Positions 1 through 5,572 of a stretch of 7,586 bases of DNA are shown here, piece after piece. The DNA comes from an archaeon (GTDB taxonomy: Archaea; Thermoproteota; Nitrososphaeria; Nitrososphaerales; Nitrosopumilaceae). Position 1 is the first letter of the stretch, and every line of letters starts with the position of its first letter. The stretch is taken from contig SBBK01000097.1 in NCBI GenBank assembly GCA_005240025.1, positions 1 to 7,586 on the forward strand, given 5' to 3'. A program made the translations under genes and the position numbers. The notes under the pieces were generated by a model. It did no database searches and had not been told where the DNA came from. It was given only the letters and a program-made list of their open reading frames with translations.

Positions 1-899
1 CTTGTGGTCAGTATCCCAATTTTAGATTTTTTTAGAAATTCTAACGCATCATCACTCTTTGGAAACCAAAAATATGTTACGTCTGGAAAATTAATTTGCG
101 ATGTTATTGCTTTAACTTTAGTTAAATTTGAGCCTGCATTAGAAATGAAAAATGATGCGGGGTTCTTTACGTGCGGAATACTCTGTGCAAATAATTCTAC
201 GTTTGAACGTGTGTTGACCATTCCAGCATAAACCACATTTCTTTTTCGCTCGACTTCATCAATATTTTGAATTGTTCCAGACGATGGAAGAACAGTAATT
301 GGAATATCATTAACAGAATAATTGTCCTTGATATAAGATTTCATAAATTCACTTACAACTATAAGTGAATCTGACGAATCAATTGCATTTTGTTCCATCC
401 GTTGTAATTCATAATATGTTTTATCGTATTTTGTGCATTGACCGCTCACTATTGCCTCTTCAGGCCAGATGTTACTTAATTCCGTGACTAATGGGATGCC
501 AAATTCTTTTGCTAATGGAGCACATGCAAGTGCTGCTACATACTGCACTGCATGAATTACATCAAATCTATTTCTTTCTAAAATCTTTTTTATTCCAGGC
601 CTCAAACTATTCACCAGTGTCATGATTGCTTTTTCAGAATGCATGCCACGAGAAGTAAGTGGTGATGAATAAAGAAGTCTTGTGACCTTATAACCAAGAG
701 ATGCTAACCCAACCCGTGAAAGTATGGTTGGAATTATTTCAAAATTTAAATCAGACATATTATCTATGTCATCAGAAAGTGGAGTAAGGATAGTAGATGA
801 CACACCATATTTTTTCAAATTTCTACATAGTTGACACGTTCGTACAAAAGTTGCTGCACTGCCTTTACCCGAGTGTGTAATAATAAAGCCTATGTTCAA
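1..899 (-). CDS. GT4-like glycosyltransferase, N-terminal 299 residues (partial, runs off left edge)
   Basis: This frame is open from a TTG at 899-897 to the window edge, giving 299 codons. The protein begins MNIGFIITHSGKGSAATFVR, a first Rossmann strand followed by a glycine-rich loop, as in the N-terminal domain of GT-B glycosyltransferases (GT4-like). Strands ending near FDVIHAVQYVAA (112-123) and IPLVTELSNIWPEEA (135-149) and DSLIVVSEFMKSYI (177-190) follow the usual order. NVVYAGMV (221-228) opens the C-terminal nucleotide-sugar domain. The donor-binding E-x7-E region lies outside the window. It would transfer a sugar from an activated donor to a surface glycan or lipid-linked acceptor in the cytoplasm. 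TTG is chosen because a stop codon (TAA) lies in frame one codon upstream and a TATA box lies about 30 bases upstream. No ATG fits the conserved first strand. Donor and acceptor cannot be read from sequence. Confidence 0.85.
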   Translation of the reverse strand, partial: MNIGFIITHSGKGSAATFVRTCQLCRNLKKYGVSSTILTPLSDDIDNMSDLNFEIIPTILSRVGLASLGYKVTRLLYSSPLTSRGMHSEKAIMTLVNSLRPGIKKILERNRFDVIHAVQYVAALACAPLAKEFGIPLVTELSNIWPEEAIVSGQCTKYDKTYYELQRMEQNAIDSSDSLIVVSEFMKSYIKDNYSVNDIPITVLPSSGTIQNIDEVERKRNVVYAGMVNTRSNVELFAQSIPHVKNPASFFISNAGSNLTKVKAITSQINFPDVTYFWFPKSDDALEFLKKSKIGILTT

Positions 900-925
900 T
901 TATAGGCTTTTTCATCTGATACTTT

Positions 926-933
926 CTTTAAAG
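926..933 (-). promoter_or_regulatory. Archaeal TATA box of the glycosyltransferase gene
   Basis: The palindromic octamer CTTTAAAG is centred about 30 bases before the TTG start at 899. Archaeal transcription starts about 25-27 bases after the box centre, so the transcript would begin only a few bases before the TTG. No Shine-Dalgarno site lies in between, which fits a leaderless or nearly leaderless mRNA. The box sits in the 79-base gap between this gene and a transposase remnant. Confidence 0.5.
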
Positions 934-978
934 TTATGGTAGCTAACTGAGCCTCTGGCATAATCTTTCTAAAAAAAT

Positions 979-1605
979 CTAGCAACCGAGCATATGCTTT
1001 ACACACTGGATTCTTGCTCCTGTTATGCAGTTGTAGTAAATGACAATCTGGCACACGAACACGCACATCAACACGTATGATGTTACATTGTACCTTCCCC
1101 TTACTAGAAGTGATTTTATCCCGAGGGTGTCCTTTACTCTATCTGGCAACTCTCAATGGCAGACCTTTGCGAATTATCCTCCGGCCCTTTTTTTGACCTG
1201 AAAAAACGGTATCTCTTGAGGCGTTCTTCCTTTGTGTGCCGGCATCTCTTGATTGGACAGACAAGAATAATTCCCTGCTTCCTGCTTGACTCGTACAGTT
1301 CTTGTGAGGAGTACAGTGAACAGCTGGCCATGTATGGTACCATCTCCGCAAGTAATTCTATCAAAACATCATATCTGTGCGGATCAAACACATTTGCAGT
1401 AATATCTGCAGTCAATGGCATTGTCAGATTTGTGCCACACCTTTTTGCATTGTATCATTGCCGAATCTACTGCAGCATCCGTTTCCACAATGCCTTCCAT
1501 GAGGAATCTCTGACCCGTGATACAGATGATGTTTTGTGCTGGAATCATCTTGAATCGTCTGTCAAAGGCTCTTCTGTCTGGTAATGTGTGCAGGCCGCAC
1601 GAGTT
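979..1605 (-). pseudogene. IS4-superfamily DDE transposase remnant (copy 1), deleted and frameshifted
   Basis: Read on minus, three frames together make one transposase. The first piece (about 1605-1425) has CGLHTLPDRRAFDRRF, then AAVDSAMIQ with the first catalytic Asp, and VWHKS. It then jumps frame to PLTADITANVFD (from 1421), so roughly 40 residues are missing, including the usual GIDTDARWGF...KGW...YKLH block present in copy 2. The middle piece has SSQELYESSRKQGIILVCP and ends at SAIES. One lost base near 1145 then moves the frame to VKDTLGIKSLLVRGRY, and the protein ends with VKHMLGC and a stop at 981-979. The position expected to hold the second catalytic Asp (before LYSSQELY) reads S-C-S, so it appears lost. 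The N-terminus is missing: the sequence stops at a junction with another transposase remnant near 1600. The element is dead. Confidence 0.8.
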
Positions 1606-1726
1606 TGCATCATACCAGGATGCAGAGATTGTGATTGCAGATACCTTTTTGGACTATAACCAGTCCAGAATACACTCTGCGCTATGGTATCTTACACCAA
1701 ACGAGTTTGCTAGAATATTGGGATGA
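1597..1726 (+). pseudogene. IS3/IS481-like transposase C-terminal tail
   Basis: A reading frame ending in TGA at 1726 has the integrase-fold (rve-type) transposase C-terminal signature DYNQSRIHSALWYLTPNEF, preceded by EFASYQDAEIVIADTF. This is only about the last 42 residues. The catalytic Asp residues, and the Glu normally some 35-40 residues before the YN motif, are absent. The open frame extends back to 1517, but its earlier codons are antisense to the neighbouring IS4-type remnant and look like shadow coding. It is a dead fragment left by deletion or by a later rearrangement that joined two elements near 1600. Its stop codon lies 7 bases before the ATG at 1734. Confidence 0.75.
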
Positions 1727-1727
1727 C

Positions 1728-1735
1728 AAATAAAT
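1728..1735 (+). promoter_or_regulatory. Possible TATA box for the FkbM gene
   Basis: AAATAAAT is centred 26-27 bases before the in-frame ATG at 1758. The same distance separates a better box from the TTG of the gene at 4801. If real, it would make 1758 the true leaderless start and place the ATG at 1734 inside the promoter. The A+T-rich background makes a chance match easy. Confidence 0.3.
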
Positions 1736-2762
1736 GAGAGGAACCGTATGTAAAATCATGCAAAAAGAGGCACTAAAAACAGAGGTCCACTCCATATCAT
1801 TGAAAGATAAATTTATAGCGCATTTTTTTTATTGGCTAGACTTTTTGATAATGATAGTCAAGGTAAGAAGAACTTTTTACAATTCCACCTCATTATTATC
1901 AGACATCTTGAATAATAGATACCCGATTTACGCTACTTTGAAAGATGGGAGAAAAATCAAGTTAAAAACTTTACGCGCCATATACTTAATTTCAAATATA
2001 CAAAGAGCAAAAAAAATAGAATACGTTGAGGATGATATTGTCACATTAGAATTACAAGAGTTTCCTGATAAAAAAATTGAGATTCATGGTGGATTAAACA
2101 ATGGCGATATTGTTAGTACTTTTTTAAAAAAAGACTATAAAGAATTACCCGTCGAAAATAGATTTGTCGTTGATATTGGTTCCAATATTGGAGACACGCC
2201 ACTCTTTTTTGCTTTATCGGGGGCTAGAAAGATAATTGGAGTTGAGCCATTCCTAGGAAATTTTGAATATGCTAAGAAAAATGTGGAAATTAACAAGTAT
2301 TCTGACAAAATTGAATTGCTATTATCTGGCTGTGCAGGGAGAAGTGGTTTTATTACAATTGATCCAGATTGTGAATGCAATGTTGGGAGTAAATTGCGAA
2401 ATGCCCAAATGGGCATAGAAATTCCTTTGTTTACTCTTGATGACATTATAACACAATTCAAACTCCCCTCAAATTCTATATTAAAAATCGATTGTGAAGG
2501 TTGTGAACATGAGATTATTGATAGCGCATCAATAAAGACATTACAAAAATTCAGTCATATTCAAATTGAATTTCACTATAGTTATAAAAAAATTAAAGAA
2601 AAGCTAGAGAGGTGTGGATTTGAAGTAAAAATAACAAAATTGCGTGCCACAGACATCATACATTATATTTTGAGCCATTGTAAATCAAAAAAACAACAAT
2701 GGCCAGAGCCACAAATAGAATATCTGGGATATATTTTTGCAACAACTAAATCTAACACCTAA
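1734..2762 (+). CDS. FkbM-family SAM-dependent methyltransferase
   Basis: An intact 342-residue protein. The SAM-binding loop VVDIGSNIGD lies at 145-154, the acidic strand end IIGVEPF at 167-173, and the family-typical LKIDCEGCEHEII at 250-262. FkbM-type enzymes O-methylate sugars and polyketides, and in glycan loci they usually cap or decorate saccharides. An N-terminal extension of about 140 residues precedes the catalytic domain and includes an aromatic, hydrophobic stretch HFFYWLDFLIMIV (30-42) that could touch the membrane. The gene is strongly A+T-rich compared with the flanking transposase remnants. It is isolated: a dead IS tail ends 8 bases upstream and another dead IS begins about 210 bases downstream. 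Two starts are possible, ATG at 1734 or ATG at 1758; the second has a TATA-like sequence at leaderless distance. The family is clear; the substrate is unknown. Confidence 0.88.
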   Translation: MRGTVCKIMQKEALKTEVHSISLKDKFIAHFFYWLDFLIMIVKVRRTFYNSTSLLSDILNNRYPIYATLKDGRKIKLKTLRAIYLISNIQRAKKIEYVEDDIVTLELQEFPDKKIEIHGGLNNGDIVSTFLKKDYKELPVENRFVVDIGSNIGDTPLFFALSGARKIIGVEPFLGNFEYAKKNVEINKYSDKIELLLSGCAGRSGFITIDPDCECNVGSKLRNAQMGIEIPLFTLDDIITQFKLPSNSILKIDCEGCEHEIIDSASIKTLQKFSHIQIEFHYSYKKIKEKLERCGFEVKITKLRATDIIHYILSHCKSKKQQWPEPQIEYLGYIFATTKSNT

Positions 2763-2974
2763 TTGAGCCATGGACACTAATACATTAAAAAACAATGTCT
2801 ATCTACTAGCACATATGCTTGACATGGGATTGGTATTAGGTCGGGAGATACAATGCGCAGGATCTTTGAGGTAATACTAATCAAACGTTTTGCTTTTGCC
2901 GTCTAGTTTTGACGATCACCTCAATATTAAAGTCGAGTGTTAAAGAGATTCTGGTCCAGTCCCCTCTAGAATAG
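2763..2974. other. Intergenic stretch with no supported gene
   Basis: Between the FkbM stop and the recognisable edge of the second IS4-type remnant I find no gene I can name. A 34-codon frame runs from ATG 2770 to TAA 2874 on plus, without a Shine-Dalgarno site, a convincing TATA box or family motifs. On minus, an open frame ending at 2881 contains GDWTRISLTLDFNIE and a basic tail KTRRQKQNV. It may be debris of another coding sequence, but I do not recognise it. Confidence 0.4.
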
Positions 2975-3386
2975 GAACCACCAGCCTTTTGTCCTTGTAA
3001 AACCCCCTCTTGCATCCGTGTCTATTCCGGGACGCGGTACAAGATTTGATCTGATGTGGTTGTGGTGCTATACTGGACCGCGTGAGTGAACCAGTGTGCT
3101 GTCAGATGATGCGATTTTTGCATCTACAATATCCTGCAGTGCCATTTGCCTTCCCACCGTGCCTGCCATGTGCTGGAGCGGCAACACCCTGAATCTTTAT
3201 CAAAGGCCCCCTGTCAGGAAGTGAGCGGAGTCCGCAGGATCTAATTATCCTTCTGTGGAATGCCGTGTCGATTGAGAGAAAATAGTGCAGTGAATTGTTG
3301 GATAGTATTCGAAACCATATGCGGACCACAATGCAGCGCAGGATCACCGTTGTAGGATACACACATGGCCTTCCACGTTTTATGCA
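2975..3386 (-). pseudogene. IS4-superfamily DDE transposase remnant (copy 2), main part
   Basis: On minus the remnant reads CIKRGRPCVYPTTVILRC, then FLSIDTAFHRRIIRSCGL and SLPDR. It shifts frame near 3200 to FRVLPLQHMAGTVGRQMA, followed by SSDSTLVHSRGPV (first catalytic Asp). A Trp codon has become TAG at 3070-3068, where V-W-H-H is expected. It continues with NLVPRPGIDTDARGGF and RTKGWWF, and recognisable homology ends near 2975. This is the N-terminal half of the same kind of transposase as the 979-1605 remnant: both carry SCGL-x2-LPDR and the strand with the first Asp. The two copies are clearly diverged and so are not recent duplicates. The C-terminal half is missing. Its first codons are displaced to 4466-4449 by an inserted element. 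Confidence 0.78.
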
Positions 3387-3399
3387 TAGGACTTACGCA
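3387..3399 (+). repeat. Left terminal inverted repeat of the 1064-bp IS
   Basis: TAGGACTTACGCA. Its reverse complement matches the right end at 12 of 13 positions. It lies immediately next to the interrupted transposase codons at 3386. Confidence 0.78.
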
Positions 3400-3470
3400 C
3401 TTGAATTTTACAACCTAATCCAAAGGCATCATTCGCTACTTTTAGATCCAAGTCACTCCCCTCAATCTCA

Positions 3471-4444
3471 ATGAATCCATCAGGGTGTGATGCCTTTGAC
3501 TACATACAGTTTCTCATAGCATCCCACAAGCACATGTGCCGAAGCTGCAAGATGCAGCCAAAACTGCAAAACACCCCAGCCCATGACTCCTTTACGCGCC
3601 TTTTACAACGACAGTCTCAAGACACAGACGGTTTGGAGGGAAGCAGAGGCAATGATAGGCACAAAGGGCGTCATTGTAATTCATGACACCACACTTGACA
3701 AGCCGTATGCTACAAAGATGGACCTTGTAACGTGGCACTGGAGCGGCAAGCACAGAAGAGTGGTAAAGGGAATCAACCTCATCACCCTTTTGTGGACAGA
3801 CGGCAAAAGACGTGTACCGTGTGACCTCAGGGTTTACGACGCACCAATTACCAGCCTTACAAAGAATGACCGGTTTTCCGAGGTGCTGCTCAAAGCAGAG
3901 GGGAATGAATCCCAAGTATGTTCTCTTTGACAGCTGGTACTACAGCACAAACAACCTCAAGACGGTCACAAAGATTGGCTGGTGTTTTCTTGGCAGACAA
4001 GCACAACAGGCTCGTCAGTCAAAAAAACAAAAACACCCCAATAAGCGATGTTCCAATACCAAAGGAAGGAAAGATAGTCTGCCTCAAAGAGTATGGAACC
4101 ATAAAGGTATTTCAGACAGACTCTAAAAACGGAGCCGTTGAGTACTGGGCAACAAATGATCTATCCCTTGAAGAGTCCAAAATTACCAAGCTAGTAAAGG
4201 ATGGATGGCAGATAGAAGAGTATCATCGCGGAATCAAGCAGTGCTGCGGTATTGAAAAATCGCATGTAAGAAAGGCAAGATCGGTAATCTCGCACATCTT
4301 CATGTCTGTCAGAGATTTTCTGCGTCTTGAGGCATACAGGATACGTACTGGAATAAGCTGGTACGAGGCAAAGTATTCATAATCAGGGATGCGATACGGA
4401 ACTATCTGTCAGGGCCATTGTGTCAGGTTGGTGCAACTGCGTAA
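3471..4444 (+). pseudogene. IS701/IS4-like DDE transposase with four frameshifts
   Basis: The protein can be rebuilt in order. Piece 1 (3471 to about 3628) contains DYIQFLIASHK and NTPAHDSFTRLLQRQ. Piece 2 (about 3630-3895) contains VWREAEAMIGTKG, then VIVIHDTTLDKPYATKMD with the first catalytic Asp, and WHWSGKHRRVVKGINLITLL. Piece 3 (about 3896-3990) contains RGMNPKYVLFDSWYYS with the second Asp. Piece 4 (about 3993-4377) contains NTPISDVPIPKEGKIV, EYWATNDLSLEESK and WQIEEYHRGIKQCCGIEK, which has the third acidic residue of the IS4-type YREK region. Piece 5 ends IIRDAIRNYLSG...GATA with TAA at 4442-4444. Shifts lie near 3630, 3895, 3990 and 4378. The catalytic residues survive, so decay by small indels is more recent than in the two other IS4-type remnants here. 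The first ATG (3471) may not be the original start. Confidence 0.85.
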
Positions 4445-4450
4445 CTCCTA
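4438..4450 (+). repeat. Right terminal inverted repeat of the 1064-bp IS
   Basis: TGCGTAACTCCTA. It overlaps the end of the transposase gene: the TAA at 4442-4444 is part of the repeat. It pairs with the left end with one mismatch. Confidence 0.78.
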
Positions 4451-4466
4451 ATGTAGTCAGAATCAT
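4449..4466 (-). pseudogene. First codons of transposase copy 2, cut off by the nested IS
   Basis: On minus, ATG at 4466 reads M-I-L-T-T-L and reaches the edge of the inserted element. Joined to 3386 with a single TA kept, the frame continues C-I-K-R-G-R-P-C-V-Y-P, which is the start of transposase copy 2. A stop lies in frame upstream of the ATG. The match in frame could arise by chance one time in three, and the piece is too short to assign alone. Confidence 0.45.
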
Positions 4467-4637
4467 TATACAGAGAAAGCAACCCAATCAGACGCAAAAT
4501 GCCAATAGGGATGGATTCAGTATGTATCATGCTGAGGATTTCCCTCTGCGGTACATTTGGTGATGATACTATCAAGAAGAGATCCTTGTATTTTCCATCA
4601 AATTAATTTTGGAATGTGATCAAAATGGAGTGGAATT
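4467..4637. other. Intergenic stretch with no supported gene
   Basis: This holds the sequence upstream of transposase copy 2 and probably the outer end of that element, whose terminal repeat I cannot define. A 31-codon frame (ATG 4511 to TAA 4606, plus) containing TFGDDTIKKRSLYFP has no recognised family and no initiation signal. Confidence 0.35.
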
Positions 4638-4769
4638 ATGCCCGAGTCTCGACTAGGTGAGTGGACCGGACCAAGAATGACATACTTACTATCAATTGTG
4701 AGTATAGATGTAGAATTTATCAATAGATACTCTGAAAAACTAAGTGATGTGATGGAGAGTAGAGATTAA
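4638..4769 (+). CDS. Small orphan reading frame, 43 codons, unknown
   Basis: ATG 4638 to TAA 4769. The product begins MPESRLGEWTGPRMTYLLSI and continues with an acidic, amphipathic stretch VEFINRYSEKLSDVMESRD. The composition looks protein-like, but I recognise no family and see no ribosome binding site. It could be a small gene, the tail of a larger gene destroyed by IS activity, or chance. The frame is open for seven sense codons before the ATG, down to a TGA, so a longer ancestral frame is not visible. It ends just before the TATA box of the next gene. Confidence 0.25.
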   Translation: MPESRLGEWTGPRMTYLLSIVSIDVEFINRYSEKLSDVMESRD

Positions 4770-4770
4770 G

Positions 4771-4778
4771 TTATATGA
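4771..4778 (+). promoter_or_regulatory. Archaeal TATA box of the TylF-like gene
   Basis: TTATATGA is centred 26-27 bases before the TTG at 4801 and preceded by a purine-rich stretch (AGAGATTAAG) where a BRE element would lie. This is the spacing expected for a leaderless transcript beginning at the TTG itself. Confidence 0.55.
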
Positions 4779-4800
4779 GATTAATTTAACTATTGCATAG

Positions 4801-5493
4801 TTGTCGTTAAAAGTAAAGTTATTTCATGCTATTCCGCAACCAATAATTAACAATGTTTTGCTCACTTTTCCTTTGCTTTATAGAACTAGTCTAATTTACT
4901 ATGAGAGTAACATGCAGGGCGATGGGATTAACGAAATTTATTCAGCGCTTGATAGAGTTATAAAAATGCCAGGCCAAATTATTGAATGTGGAGCTGCAAG
5001 ATGTGGAACCACTATTCTGATTGCCGAATATCTCAAGAAAAATAATACTAATCGAAAAATTTTTGCTTGTGATACGTTTTCTGGGTTCAATAAAGACGAG
5101 TTAGCGGAGGAACAGAAGCAAGGTCTGACCACGGCTGGATCAGATGCGTTCACACACAATTCGTTTGAATATGTGAAAAGAAAAATACGTAAATTTGGAT
5201 TTGCTGGCGTCATCACTCCAGTAAAAGGCTACTTTGAAGATACGCTAGAAAACATTTGTGATAACAAGTTTAGCTTTGTACTGATTGATTGCGATCTTCA
5301 AAAAAGCATGAGTTTTGCTGCGGAAAGAATCTTCCCAAGCTTGACATCTGGTGGCATTATGCTTTTTGATGATTATACAAACGATACATATAAGGGTGCG
5401 AAAATAGCAGTTGAGCAGTTTATTAGCAAGCATGAAAACGAGATCAGTAACCATGGGCTTTTAAAAAGACTGTATTTTGTAAAAAAGACGTGA
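4801..5493 (+). CDS. TylF/MycF-type SAM-dependent O-methyltransferase
   Basis: 230 residues, about the usual length for this family (macrocin O-methyltransferase type). The SAM loop IIECGAARCGTT lies at 60-71, the acidic strand end IFACDTFSGF at 87-96, FVLIDCDLQKS at 159-169 and GGIMLFDDYTND at 184-195. Asp163/165 and Asp190/191 sit where TylF/MycF enzymes bind the catalytic metal and the sugar diol. Family members O-methylate hydroxyls on deoxysugars, and relatives occur in surface-glycan loci. TTG at 4801 is chosen because TAG is the codon immediately before it and a TATA box sits at leaderless distance; the next in-frame ATG (4912) would remove 37 residues, including LLTFPLLYRTSLIYYES. The gene is monocistronic, convergent with the Gfo/Idh gene 79 bases away. 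Acceptor sugar unknown. Confidence 0.87.
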   Translation: MSLKVKLFHAIPQPIINNVLLTFPLLYRTSLIYYESNMQGDGINEIYSALDRVIKMPGQIIECGAARCGTTILIAEYLKKNNTNRKIFACDTFSGFNKDELAEEQKQGLTTAGSDAFTHNSFEYVKRKIRKFGFAGVITPVKGYFEDTLENICDNKFSFVLIDCDLQKSMSFAAERIFPSLTSGGIMLFDDYTNDTYKGAKIAVEQFISKHENEISNHGLLKRLYFVKKT

Positions 5494-5509
5494 TGTAATC
5501 TTTTACATC
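5492..5509 (+). terminator. Small hairpin at the end of the TylF-like gene
   Basis: GATGTAA, a four-base loop, then TTACATC make a perfect 7-bp stem that overlaps the stop codon (5491-5493). It lies in the 79-base gap between two convergent genes, so it could help 3' end formation from either side. There is no T-run after it on plus, and archaeal termination relies mainly on T-rich tracts, so the role is uncertain. Confidence 0.3.
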
Positions 5510-5572
5510 CCATTTGTCAGATAGCCATTATCACACCCATATCATTTGCAGGAAGCGACATTACGACATGGC

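Larger units (their letters stand above)
3387..4450 (+). mobile_element. IS701/IS4-like insertion sequence, 1064 bp, inactive
   Basis: The element is bounded by imperfect inverted repeats, TAGGACTTACGCA on the left and TGCGTAACTCCTA on the right (12 of 13 match when paired). One transposase gene fills it, and the right repeat overlaps that gene's stop codon. A TA dinucleotide lies at each outer edge and may be a TA target duplication or part of the repeats. It lies inside an older IS4-type transposase gene (minus), whose reading frame joins up when the element and one TA are removed. Four frameshifts in the transposase mean it cannot move by itself. Confidence 0.8.

Noticed and set aside
4..231. 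Open frame of 75 codons on plus
   Set aside because: It is antisense to the GT4-like glycosyltransferase, whose minus frame is open for 299 codons with family motifs.
1156..1584. 142-codon open frame on plus
   Set aside because: The opposite strand shows transposase motifs through the same interval (PLTADITANVFD, SSQELYESSRKQG, FDRRF), so the plus frame is a shadow; it has no recognisable domain.
2135..2461. 108-codon open frame on minus
   Set aside because: It is antisense to the methyltransferase domain of the intact FkbM gene.
3592..3915. 107-codon open frame on minus
   Set aside because: It is antisense to the IS701/IS4-like transposase frame carrying VIVIHDTTLDKPY; no independent support.
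3471..4382. Programmed frameshifting instead of pseudogene decay in the IS transposase
   Set aside because: Some IS elements use one programmed shift between two frames. Four separate shifts in both directions, with no obvious slippery site at each, fit decay rather than regulated translation.
2881..4769. Possible repeat between the minus frame near 2900 (RGDWTRISLTLDFNIEVI) and the plus frame near 4660 (GEWTGPRMTYLLSI...IDVEFI)
   Set aside because: The resemblance is limited to a few residues, and at DNA level only short scattered matches such as TGGACC are shared; too weak to call a repeat.
4938..5454. Two minus open frames (4938-5216 and 5245-5454)
   Set aside because: Both are antisense to the TylF-like gene and show no domain of their own.
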